From JANYCG01 sp031392945 (GTDB taxonomy: Bacteria; Pseudomonadota; Gammaproteobacteria; Burkholderiales; Burkholderiaceae_C), in NCBI GenBank assembly GCA_031392945.1, contig JANMVT010000158.1, positions 1 to 43,102 of the forward strand: 43,102 nucleotides of DNA, given 5' to 3'. Below are positions 33,183-41,016 of this stretch, piece by piece (position 1 is the first letter of the stretch; each line of letters begins with the position of its first letter). Under the pieces are notes generated by a model that saw only the letters and a program-made list of their open reading frames with translations, did not search any database and was not told the origin of the DNA. Made by a program: the position numbers and the translations under genes.

Positions 33183-34256
33183 ATGAAAACCTACAAGATA
33201 GCCTGCATCCCCGGCGACGGCATTGGCAAAGAAGTGGTGCCCGCAGGCCAGACCGTGCTGGAGGCACTGGCTGCGGCCGACAACAGCTTCAAGTTTGATT
33301 TTGAAAATTTCGGCTGGGGCGGCGACTGGTACCGTGCGCACGGCGAAATGATGCCGCAGGACGGCCTGGATGCATTGCGCAACAAAGACGCGATCCTGTT
33401 CGGCTCGGCGGGCGACCCGCACATCCCGGACCACATCACCCTGTGGGGCCTGCGCCTCAAAATCTGCCAGGGCTTCGACCAGTACGCCAATGTGCGACCC
33501 ACCCGCATCCTGCCCGGCATTGATGGGCCTCTCAAAAACTGCAAACGCGAGGACTTGAACTGGGTCATCGTTCGAGAGAACTCGGAAGGCGAATATTCGG
33601 GCGTCGGTGGCCGCGCCCACCAGGGGCACCCCATCGAAGTGGCCACCGACGTCAGCATGATGACCCGCGCGGGGGTGGAGCGCATCATGCGTTTCGCCTT
33701 CAAACTGGCTGCGTCGCGGCCGCGCAAGCTGTTGACGGTCGTCACCAAATCCAACGCGCAGCGCCACGCCATGGTGATGTGGGACGAGATCGCCTTGCAA
33801 ATCAGCAAAGAGTTTTCTGACGTGACGTGGGACAAGGTGCTGGTGGACGCCTGCACCGACCGCATGGTGAACCGCCCGGCCACGCTGGACACTCTGGTCG
33901 CCACCAACCTGCATGCCGATATTTTGAGCGACCTGGCCGCCGCACTGGCCGGCAGCCTGGGCATTGCACCCACGGGCAACATCGATCCCGAACGCCGTTA
34001 CCCCAGCATGTTCGAACCGATCCATGGCTCCGCGTTCGACATCATGGGCAAAGGCCTGGCCAACCCCGTGGGCACGTTCTGGAGCTGCGTCATGCTGCTG
34101 GAGCATCTGGGCGAAACGGCAGCGGCCAAGACCCTGATGGCGGTGATTGAGCAAGTCACGGCGGACAAGTCCTTGCACACCGGCGATTTGGGCGGCAAGG
34201 CCACCACGGCCCAGGTGACGCAGGCTGTGTGCCAGCGCATCGCGAATGTGCGCTAG
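33183..34256 (+). CDS. Tartrate / D-malate dehydrogenase-like decarboxylating enzyme
   Basis: 357-residue member of the isocitrate/isopropylmalate dehydrogenase family. IACIPGDGIGKEVVPAG at the N-terminus, SAGDPHIPDHITLWGLRLKI and FDQYANVRPTRILPGI, VIVRENSEGEYSGVGGR, and GNIDPERRYPSMFEPIHGSA near the C-terminus fit the TtuC/DmlA group (tartrate and D-malate) better than LeuB or Icd. It would oxidatively decarboxylate a hydroxy-dicarboxylate. It follows the flavoprotein after 127 bp, so it may belong to the same operon. Confidence 0.85.
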   Translation: MKTYKIACIPGDGIGKEVVPAGQTVLEALAAADNSFKFDFENFGWGGDWYRAHGEMMPQDGLDALRNKDAILFGSAGDPHIPDHITLWGLRLKICQGFDQYANVRPTRILPGIDGPLKNCKREDLNWVIVRENSEGEYSGVGGRAHQGHPIEVATDVSMMTRAGVERIMRFAFKLAASRPRKLLTVVTKSNAQRHAMVMWDEIALQISKEFSDVTWDKVLVDACTDRMVNRPATLDTLVATNLHADILSDLAAALAGSLGIAPTGNIDPERRYPSMFEPIHGSAFDIMGKGLANPVGTFWSCVMLLEHLGETAAAKTLMAVIEQVTADKSLHTGDLGGKATTAQVTQAVCQRIANVR

Positions 34257-34440
34257 CCGCCGGGGTGATCTGCGCCTGCGGCTACTTTGGTTGTAGTTAG
34301 GGAAAACCTTCTCAACCTGTGCACGATTTGTCCCGTTAAAGGCGTGAAATGTCAACATAATCCACCGGCGTTTAAAACAGAATCCACCACCCGAGCTTTT
34401 TACCCTGGCTCACTTGCAACAACTCATTCAGGAGACATCC
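34257..34440. promoter_or_regulatory. Upstream region of the orphan binding-protein gene
   Basis: 184 bp. AGGAG at about 34430-34434 is a good ribosome site for the ATG at 34441. The region is less GC-rich than the flanking genes (for example GTTAAAGGCGTGAAATGTC near 34335), consistent with a promoter, but I could not identify a confident -35/-10 pair, a terminator or an operator. Confidence 0.35.
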
Positions 34441-35586
34441 ATGCAAAAACGTTTCGCCCTCCACCTCATCGCCGCCTGTGCTCTGGCCGCCAGCGCCTCA
34501 GCTGCTTTTGCCCAGGACGTGATCAAAATCGCCAACATTGTTGAATTGTCGGGCGGTGGCGCCACCCCGGGCACCTATTTCCGCGACGGCATTGAACTGG
34601 CGGTGAAAGAGATCAACGCTGCGGGCGGCATTCTCGGCAAGAAAATCGTCACTACCACCGCCGACACGCAGACCAACCCAGGCGTTGCCAAAGGCCTGAC
34701 GCAAAAAGCCGTTGACAACGACGTGTTTGCCATCTTCGGCCCGGTCTATTCGGGGTCCATCATGGTCAGTATGGCGGACAGCCGCAAGGCCGAAATCCCC
34801 AACTGGACCGGTGGTGAGGCGTCCGCCATCACGGCGCAAGGCAACCCCTATATTTTCCGCACTGCGTTTGGGCAATCGTTCTCGTTCCCGAAAATCGCCA
34901 AGTACATCGCCAGCAAGTACAAGACCATTGCGGTGGTGTACCAGAACAATGATTTCGGCAAAGGCGGACGCGATGCCATCGTCAAAAACCTGGATGGCTC
35001 GGCCACCAAGATCGTGACCGAAGTCGCCACGGAACCGGGCCAGCTGGATTTCTCGTCGGCAGTGATCCGCGCCAAGCAATCCAACCCGGACGCGGTGTTT
35101 GTCTACGTGACCGAAGAAGAATCCGCCCGCGCCCTGCGTGAGTTCCGCAAACAGGGCTGGACCAAGCCCATCATTGGCGAAACCACCCTGACCGGCCAGA
35201 AGGTGATCGAGCTTGCCGGTGAAGCCGCCGAAGGCGCCTTTGCCCACGTCGGCCTGACGGTGGATGCCCCCATTCCCGAAATGCTGGCATTCAAGGGCAA
35301 GTTCTACCAGGCCTACAAGTACATTCCGGATCACAACGGCATCAAGGGCTACACCGGCGTGTATTCACTGAAAGCGGCGATTGAAAAGGTTGGCAAGCTG
35401 GACCGCAAGGCCGTGGCCCAGGCCATGCATGGCCTGCACATCAGCGCCAAAAAATACCCCGGCATCATCATGGACGTGAGCTTTGACGCCAACGGTGACC
35501 TGGACCGCGAAAGCTTCCTGGTGGAAGTCAAGGGTGGACGCCAGGTGGTGGTGGCGACCTTGCCTGCGCTGGGCGCCAAGAAATAA
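34441..35586 (+). CDS. ABC transporter periplasmic substrate-binding protein (orphan)
   Basis: 381 residues with a Sec signal (MQKRFALHLIAACALAASASAAFAQ) and mature start DVIKIANIVELSGGGATPG. It is closely similar over its length to the receptor at 41017-42228 (shared blocks FRDG, NAAGGILGKKI, TADTQ.NPGVAKGLTQKA, DNDVFAIFGPV, HVGLTVDAP), so the two are paralogues. It stands alone on the plus strand, 15 bp from the convergent end of the operon that contains the other receptor and the only matching permease, and may feed a related ligand into that same permease. Confidence 0.92.
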   Translation: MQKRFALHLIAACALAASASAAFAQDVIKIANIVELSGGGATPGTYFRDGIELAVKEINAAGGILGKKIVTTTADTQTNPGVAKGLTQKAVDNDVFAIFGPVYSGSIMVSMADSRKAEIPNWTGGEASAITAQGNPYIFRTAFGQSFSFPKIAKYIASKYKTIAVVYQNNDFGKGGRDAIVKNLDGSATKIVTEVATEPGQLDFSSAVIRAKQSNPDAVFVYVTEEESARALREFRKQGWTKPIIGETTLTGQKVIELAGEAAEGAFAHVGLTVDAPIPEMLAFKGKFYQAYKYIPDHNGIKGYTGVYSLKAAIEKVGKLDRKAVAQAMHGLHISAKKYPGIIMDVSFDANGDLDRESFLVEVKGGRQVVVATLPALGAKK

Positions 35587-35601
35587 GGCAGCCTGTCGCC
35601 C

Positions 35602-36495
35602 CTATCGGCGCAGCCGGATTTGATTCGGCAGCGGCACCGAGCGCTGCAACACACTTTCACCCAGCCACAAGGCGGAACGACGGGCGCGTTCGGCCACAGT
35701 TTCCAGCGGCATGGCCTGGTAGTCGTCGTTATAAACTTCAAAGCTGTAGTCGCCGCGGTAACCCATGGTGTGCAGCTTCAGCGTCAATTCAGCCAAGGCC
35801 TCGCTGTGCACGCCTTCACCGGGGAACACGCGGAAAGTGCGCGCGGTGCTGATGCGCTCTTCAACCGTCTTGATTTCATTCCACATGAAGTCGGCCAGTT
35901 GCACCAGGAAGATTTTGTCCGGGTCCACCATCTCCAGCTCATCAAGCGGTGTTTTGGCCGCAAACATGTGAAACGAATCAAAGCCCAGCCCCAGGTTGGG
36001 CATGTCGGCCTCCGAGACCACGTCCCAGGCCTGCGGAAACTCATTGATGGTGCGGCCCCAGGAAAGCCCTTCAAACGCTATTTTGATGTCCATGGGAATC
36101 GCCAGCATCGCCAGCTTTCGCAGATCCTTAACGATGGCGGACTTGTCGCTCGTGGCATGGGTCGAGGTGCTGGAACAAGCCAGCATCACGCCGCAGCCCA
36201 GGGCGTGGCACATCTCCAGCATGGATTTGGCGATGTCGATTTTGTAATCGTGCAAATGGCCGCTCAGGCCCTCAAAGTCGCGCAGCACCTGGAAACCGGT
36301 GACGCGCAAGCCGCTGTCCTTGACCTCCTGCACTGCCGCGCGCCAGCCCTGCGGGTGGCCCACGAGGTCGCGCGCCAGTAGCATCACTTGTGAAAAACCG
36401 GCGTTGCGGATGGCATCGAGCTTGGCCTGCAAGGGCCCGGCCAGCGAGATGGTGTCCATCCCGAAATCGTCGATATTGCCTTCTAATTGACTCAT
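35602..36495 (-). CDS. quiC: 3-Dehydroshikimate dehydratase, stand-alone (QuiC-type N-terminal domain)
   Basis: Converts 3-dehydroshikimate to protocatechuate, linking hydroaromatics to aromatic ring cleavage. The 297-residue TIM barrel matches the dehydratase part of Pseudomonas QuiC1: LRDFEG near 71, FEGLSWGR with Glu142, LGFDSFHMF with Asp173, IFLVQLADF with Gln199 and YSFEVYNDDY with Glu253, i.e. all four expected metal ligands in order. In QuiC1 this domain is fused to an HPPD-like domain; here that half is the separate gene directly upstream, six bases away. It is last in the minus-strand importer operon. Confidence in family is high, in exact substrate moderate. Confidence 0.83.
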   Translation of the reverse strand: MSQLEGNIDDFGMDTISLAGPLQAKLDAIRNAGFSQVMLLARDLVGHPQGWRAAVQEVKDSGLRVTGFQVLRDFEGLSGHLHDYKIDIAKSMLEMCHALGCGVMLACSSTSTHATSDKSAIVKDLRKLAMLAIPMDIKIAFEGLSWGRTINEFPQAWDVVSEADMPNLGLGFDSFHMFAAKTPLDELEMVDPDKIFLVQLADFMWNEIKTVEERISTARTFRVFPGEGVHSEALAELTLKLHTMGYRGDYSFEVYNDDYQAMPLETVAERARRSALWLGESVLQRSVPLPNQIRLRR

Positions 36496-36501
36496 GTTGG
36501 T

Positions 36502-37416
36502 TTAGCCTTGTTTTGCCGGGCGGTCGTCGTGCACCAGCTCGAACATCACGCTGCCCATCACAGTGCGCGTCAATGCGCCGCGCACATCAAGCTGCACGCC
36601 TTTGGATGCCACAAACTCGACGCCGCGCTGGCGCAGCAGAGCCACCGTGGCCTGCACGTCCGGCGTTCCCAGGCCCATGCGCTGTAGGCACTCGTCGTCC
36701 TCCACATCAAGAACGCCGGGCTCGGGTTCGATCAATTGCAGGTAGAAGGTGTTGCAAGGGCTGCGCAGAATGCGGCCTTTGGGCAGGATGCCAAACCGCT
36801 CCTCGGCAGGCAGGGGCGAAAAACCGAACAGCGCGGAATAAAATTCGGTCCAGTCCTCGGTGCGTTCATTTCCGATGTACTGCACGATGCCAAAAAAGTG
36901 CAGCCCGGCGACGGCCGGCGGATGCTGGTCCACGGTGGGAATGGGCGTGAAATCCACGTCGTAAATGCTGAATTCACGGTGCCGGTCAATAAAATAGATG
37001 CGGCTCGTTCCCACGCCATGCACGGCCGGGATGTGCAGTTCCATCACCTCGATGCGGGCCGGCACAGCCCAGGCGCCACGTTCCATGGCGCGTTTGTAGG
37101 CCGCTGCCGCGTCGCGCACACGCAGGGCGACGGCGGTAATAGCCGGTTTTTCAGACAATGCCGTGCCCGTGCTGTGGGCGTTGACGATGATGTTGATGTC
37201 GCCCTGGCGGTACAAAAGGACCTCGCGCGAGCGGTGGCGCGCCACCGGCCTGAAACCCATGGTCTCCAGCACCTGGCCCAGCGCCTGCGGCTTGGAGGTG
37301 GCGTATTCAATGAACTCGACACCCTCAAGCCCCAGCGGGTTGGGGCCTTCAATGATCTCTTCCCGATGAGGGCCGCTGGCGGCGCCGTTCACGCTTGCCG
37401 ATTTGATCTCTGCCAT
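36502..37416 (-). CDS. HPPD-like VOC protein, the detached C-terminal half of a QuiC1-type enzyme
   Basis: 304 residues from the ATG at 37416 (MAEIKSASVNGAASG); the open frame upstream reads within livF. Two vicinal-oxygen-chelate modules like 4-hydroxyphenylpyruvate dioxygenase: LEGVEFIEYATSKPQALGQV in the first and AGLHFFGIVQYIGNERTEDW in the second. Of the three iron ligands expected, His173 and Glu293 (VMFELVHDD) are present but the middle His (usually in QHIA) is Arg246 (LQRMGLGTPDV), so normal dioxygenase chemistry is doubtful. It lies between livF and the dehydratase and is probably coexpressed with both. Confidence 0.8.
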   Translation of the reverse strand: MAEIKSASVNGAASGPHREEIIEGPNPLGLEGVEFIEYATSKPQALGQVLETMGFRPVARHRSREVLLYRQGDINIIVNAHSTGTALSEKPAITAVALRVRDAAAAYKRAMERGAWAVPARIEVMELHIPAVHGVGTSRIYFIDRHREFSIYDVDFTPIPTVDQHPPAVAGLHFFGIVQYIGNERTEDWTEFYSALFGFSPLPAEERFGILPKGRILRSPCNTFYLQLIEPEPGVLDVEDDECLQRMGLGTPDVQATVALLRQRGVEFVASKGVQLDVRGALTRTVMGSVMFELVHDDRPAKQG

Positions 37417-37453
37417 TGTTGATGTCCTGTGGTGGTTGGGTTCGCTTGACGGG

Positions 37454-38212
37454 TCACACGCCGGCCGGGGCAGCGTGCGCGCCGCCCAAAAACAGCCGCT
37501 CGATGTTCGGGTCGGCCAGCAGTTCGCTGGCCGGTTTTTGCAGCACCAGGCGGCCCGACTCCAGCGCGATGGCCTCATCCGAAATTTTAAGCGCGCTCTT
37601 GACGTTCTGCTCCACCATCAGCACCGTCGTGCCCTGGTCGGCCAGTTTGCGCAGCAGTTTGAAAACGTCTTGCACCACGATGGGCGACAGGCCAATCGAC
37701 GGCTCGTCAATCAGCAGGACCTTGGGGCGCAGCAACAGGGCGCGGCCCACTTCCAGCTGCTTTTGCTCGCCGCCCGACAGCGCCGAGGCCATCGAGTTCA
37801 TGCGCTCCTTGACGCGCGGGAAGAACTCCAGCACCTCGGGGATGCGCGCGTGCGTGGTCTTCATGCCCAGGGTGATGCCGCCGAGCTCCAGGTTCTGGTA
37901 GACCGAGAGTTGCCCGAACAGATTGCGCCCCTGCGGCACAAAGGCGATGCCCTTGGCCAGCAGTTCCTTCTGGCTGGCGCCATTGACCACCTCGCCATCC
38001 AGCGTGATTTTTCCCTGACGCGGTTTGAGAAGGCCGAACAGGGTCTTGAGCACGGTCGATTTGCCCGCACCATTGGGCCCGAGCAGCAAGGTGATGGTGC
38101 CGCGTTTGGCCTTGAACGACAGGTTGTTCAGGATCATGAACTCCTTGTAGCCGGCGACCACGTCGTCGAATTCAATGCAGGTGTCTTGTTGGGTGTTGGT
38201 GGCCATGATCAA
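37454..38212 (-). CDS. livF: Branched-chain-type ABC transporter ATPase LivF (second importer)
   Basis: 252 residues. Walker A GPNGAGKST, signature LSGGEQKQLEVGRA, Walker B VLLIDEPSIGL. The start is the ATG at 38212 overlapping the livG stop (or the ATG two codons later, MATNTQQD). It lacks the basic tail of the LivF at 3409-4218 and the two are not recent duplicates. It is followed after 37 bp by the HPPD-like gene, tying the importer to catabolic enzymes. Confidence 0.93.
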   Translation of the reverse strand: MIMATNTQQDTCIEFDDVVAGYKEFMILNNLSFKAKRGTITLLLGPNGAGKSTVLKTLFGLLKPRQGKITLDGEVVNGASQKELLAKGIAFVPQGRNLFGQLSVYQNLELGGITLGMKTTHARIPEVLEFFPRVKERMNSMASALSGGEQKQLEVGRALLLRPKVLLIDEPSIGLSPIVVQDVFKLLRKLADQGTTVLMVEQNVKSALKISDEAIALESGRLVLQKPASELLADPNIERLFLGGAHAAPAGV

Positions 38213-39033
38213 TTCCCCAGATAGGCGTCCAAGACCTGCTTGTTGCCGCGAATTTCAGCCGGTGTGCCGATCGCCATCACCTGGCCCTCCACCATCACCA
38301 TGATGCGGTGGCACAGGTCCATCACAAAATCCATGTTGTGCTCGATCACCACGAACGAGGTCTTTTTGCCCTCGCGCGGGTTGCGGTTGAGCTCTTTGAG
38401 CAAGGTTGAAATGCCACCGACCAGGCTGGGATTGACCCCGGCGCAGGGCTCGTCCAGCAGCACCAGGTCCGGCGCGCTCATGAAGGCCATGGCGATGTCC
38501 ACCAGCTTTTGCTGGCCGTAACTCAGGGTGCCGGCTTTCAGGTGCGCCACATGTTCGATGCGGAACTGCCTGATCAGCGCATCAGCCTTGTCGCCCAAGC
38601 CGGAATCGCCTGGCGCGAAGATGCGGCTGAACATCGTGCCATCGTGCTCCTGCGCGGCGACGATGAGGTTGTCACGCACGGTCATCTTGCCAAATACCTG
38701 CAAGGTCTGGAAGGTGCGCCCAACACCAAGGCGGTTGAGTTCCAGCGGCCTGGCGTGCGTCACGTCTTTGCCGTTGAGCGCGATGGTTCCCGCGTCGGGT
38801 GTGATTTGCCCCAGCACGCTGTTGAACATGGTGGTCTTGCCAGAGCCGTTGGGGCCGATCACGCCGAAGATTTCACCCGGCATGACTTCGAACGAGACGC
38901 CGCCCACAGCCTGGATCGCACCGTAGGCCTTTTTGAGATTCGCAACTTTCAGGACAGGGGGGCCCACTGGAGAACCTTCGTGCTGCGCACTGCGGTGCGG
39001 GCTTGCTTGGGAGCGGCCCGGCGCGGCGCTCAT
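38209..39033 (-). CDS. livG: Branched-chain-type ABC transporter ATPase LivG with repeat-derived N-terminus
   Basis: 274 residues: Walker A GPNGSGKTT, LivG-type signature LSYGQQKLVDIAMAF, Walker B LVLLDEPCAGVN, switch His in VVIEHNMDFV. The conserved domain begins at LKVANLKKAYGAIQAV (about residue 28). The preceding residues (SAAPGRSQASPHRSAQHEG) are translated from GC-rich repeat R3, so the N-terminus is an acquired extension. The ATG at 39033 overlaps the livM stop (ATGA), and no alternative start closer to the domain is obvious, so the extension is probably made. Confidence 0.92.
   Translation of the reverse strand: MSAAPGRSQASPHRSAQHEGSPVGPPVLKVANLKKAYGAIQAVGGVSFEVMPGEIFGVIGPNGSGKTTMFNSVLGQITPDAGTIALNGKDVTHARPLELNRLGVGRTFQTLQVFGKMTVRDNLIVAAQEHDGTMFSRIFAPGDSGLGDKADALIRQFRIEHVAHLKAGTLSYGQQKLVDIAMAFMSAPDLVLLDEPCAGVNPSLVGGISTLLKELNRNPREGKKTSFVVIEHNMDFVMDLCHRIMVMVEGQVMAIGTPAEIRGNKQVLDAYLGN
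38954..39027 (-). repeat. GC-rich intergenic repeat R3, inside livG
   Basis: On the minus strand it begins CGCCGGGCCGCTCCCAAGCA and continues into GCGCAGCACGAAGG, matching the left part and the CAGCACGAAG portion of R1; the GTGGGGGC end is not evident. It is translated as the N-terminal extension of LivG. Confidence 0.45.
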
Positions 39034-40025
39034 GCTTGCACCTCCATGCTGCTGGCCGAAGCCGCCCGTTTGGCGCTGGCCTCACGCGCGTCGCGTTTGG
39101 CCCGCATTCGGTCGGGCAGGCTCAGCAGGCCGTCGGGCAGCCAGATCATCATCAACACCACTACGGCGCCAAACAGCGGCAGGTACCAGTCGGAGACCTT
39201 GGGCACGTCGCGGATCCACTCCGGCATGATCACTCCCACCAAGGCGCCGAGCACCGGGCCCAAAAAGTAACCCGGCCCGCCCACCACCACCATCAGGTAC
39301 ATCATGATCGACACCCCCACGGTGAACTGCGCCGGTTCAATGAACTGCACCTGGCTTGCCAGCAGGGCTCCGGCCACACCGGCATAGACGGCGCCGATGG
39401 CGAAACTCAGCAAGGTGTAGCTGCGCGTGTCCACGCCCAGGCTCTCGGCGCGGATCGCATTGTCGCGCAGCGCCGTGAAGGCTTTGCCCCAAGGGCTGCG
39501 CAGCAGGCCCAGCAGCAGCATGGCCATCACCACGGTGACGCCCAATGTGAAATAGTAATACGGCAAATTCTTTTCCAGCGAAATGCCCAAAAAGTCGGGG
39601 CGCTCGATGTTGTTGATGCCAAAGGTGCCACCGGTCAGCCATTCCTCATTGCGCATCACCAGCCAGATCGCGGTGTTGAAACCCAGGGTCGCGAAGGCCA
39701 GGTATATGGTTTGCACCCGCAGCGCCGGAAAACCCAGGATGATGCCGACCACAAAACAGATCAAGGCCGCAGCCGGCAAACCCAGCCAGAAGCTGAAGCC
39801 CGCCTTCATCAGGATCGCCACCGTGTACGCGCCAATGCCCAAAAACGCGGCGTGGCCCAGCGACTTCTGGCCGGCGTAACCCACAGTCAAATTCAGGCCC
39901 ATGGTGGCAATGATGAAGATCAGCCAGTAGGTCAGCAGGTAGATTCCGTAATTCTTGAGGAATTGCGGCACAACCAGCATCAGCAATGCACATACAGCTA
40001 TCGAAATAAGAGTAGTTTTTTTCAT
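39030..40025 (-). CDS. livM: Branched-chain-type ABC transporter permease LivM (second importer)
   Basis: 331 residues, strongly hydrophobic. MGLNLTVGYAGQKSLGHAAF, FPALRVQTIYLAFATLGFN and LRDNAIRAESLGVDTRSYTL are LivM signatures. The first membrane segment (KKTTLISIAVCALL) is encoded by AT-rich repeat copy D. Only 10 bp separate it from livH, and the next start overlaps its stop. Confidence 0.92.
   Translation of the reverse strand: MKKTTLISIAVCALLMLVVPQFLKNYGIYLLTYWLIFIIATMGLNLTVGYAGQKSLGHAAFLGIGAYTVAILMKAGFSFWLGLPAAALICFVVGIILGFPALRVQTIYLAFATLGFNTAIWLVMRNEEWLTGGTFGINNIERPDFLGISLEKNLPYYYFTLGVTVVMAMLLLGLLRSPWGKAFTALRDNAIRAESLGVDTRSYTLLSFAIGAVYAGVAGALLASQVQFIEPAQFTVGVSIMMYLMVVVGGPGYFLGPVLGALVGVIMPEWIRDVPKVSDWYLPLFGAVVVLMMIWLPDGLLSLPDRMRAKRDAREASAKRAASASSMEVQA
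39985..40020 (-). repeat. AT-rich dispersed repeat, copy D (coding for the LivM N-terminus)
   Basis: On the minus strand CTACTCTTATTTCGATAGCT then GTATGTGCATTG. It shares ATAGCT followed by TGYGCA with copy E. It encodes residues 4-14 or so of LivM. Confidence 0.45.
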
Positions 40026-40035
40026 GACGCGCTCC

Positions 40036-40911
40036 TCAAACCTTGCGTTCTTCTTTTTTGCCCAAAAGGCCCTGCGGCTTGAACAGGATCACGATCATGA
40101 AGATCACCAAAGCCACGGCGTCTTTGTAGGCCGGGGAGATATAGGCGGCGGCGAGGTTTTCGCAAATGCCGACAATCAGCCCGCCCAAAAGCGCTCCGCG
40201 CGAGTTGTTGAAGCCGCCGATGATGGCCGCGAAAAACGCCTTGTTGCCCAAGGACTCACCCATGTCGAACTTGGCCAGATAAGTCGGCGTGAGCAGCAGG
40301 GCCGCCGCCACCGCCAGCACGGCATTGATGGCGAAGGCATAAAAAATCATGCGTGGCACGTTGATGCCCAGCACGGACGCGCTCTCGGTGTTTTGCGCCA
40401 CGGCCTGCATGGCGCGGCCCGTCACCGTCTTGGTCATGAAGGCCTGGGTCGCCAGCACCAGGGCCAGGGCGAAGACAAAGGTGCCAATGTCGGACAAGGT
40501 GATCGTCACCCCGGCTATGTTGTACAACTTGTCGGCGAACAGGCTGGGGAAGGGGTGCGCCTCCGCGCTGTACCCCGCGCGCACGCTGTTGCGCATGACG
40601 ATGGACAGGCCAATGGTGGCCACCACGATCGGCATCATGCCGTACTTGAACAGCGGGTCCACCACGCCGCGCTTGAACAGCCAGCCCAGCACGATGACGG
40701 CCAGCACGACCGACAACACAAAACTCAGCGCCAGTGGCGCCCCGAACGACAGGAAGGCCAGCATCATGAAGGCCGGCAACATCACAAACTCGCCCTGCGC
40801 AAAGTTGATGGTGCCGCTGGCCTGCCACAACAGCGTGAAGCCCAGGGCCGCCAGGCCGTAAATGGCGCCGGTGGCCATGCCGCTGAAGAAAAGTTGGAGG
40901 AAGTCCGTCAT
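40036..40911 (-). CDS. livH: Branched-chain-type ABC transporter permease LivH (second importer)
   Basis: 291 residues. ASGTINFAQGEFVMLPAFMM is the LivH N-terminal motif; AFFAAIIGGFNNSRGALLGG lies near the C-terminus. The ATG at 40911 lies 105 bp after the stop of the binding-protein gene, leaving room for an attenuating structure or processing site, though I did not find a clear hairpin. It forms the membrane channel with LivM. Confidence 0.92.
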   Translation of the reverse strand: MTDFLQLFFSGMATGAIYGLAALGFTLLWQASGTINFAQGEFVMLPAFMMLAFLSFGAPLALSFVLSVVLAVIVLGWLFKRGVVDPLFKYGMMPIVVATIGLSIVMRNSVRAGYSAEAHPFPSLFADKLYNIAGVTITLSDIGTFVFALALVLATQAFMTKTVTGRAMQAVAQNTESASVLGINVPRMIFYAFAINAVLAVAAALLLTPTYLAKFDMGESLGNKAFFAAIIGGFNNSRGALLGGLIVGICENLAAAYISPAYKDAVALVIFMIVILFKPQGLLGKKEERKV

Positions 40912-41016
40912 GATGCTCTGTCTGGTCTTGTTATGTCGTGTACAGCGTCAGGAGGGGCTGTCCGGCGTTGTCCGGCACGGCGGGGGCAGGGTTTGCCGCG
41001 CGCCGTTTCATGCCGG

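Noticed and set aside
34257..34440. A third PcaR-like site upstream of the orphan receptor
   Set aside because: The best stretch (GTGCACGATTTGTCC) matches the remembered site too poorly to count.
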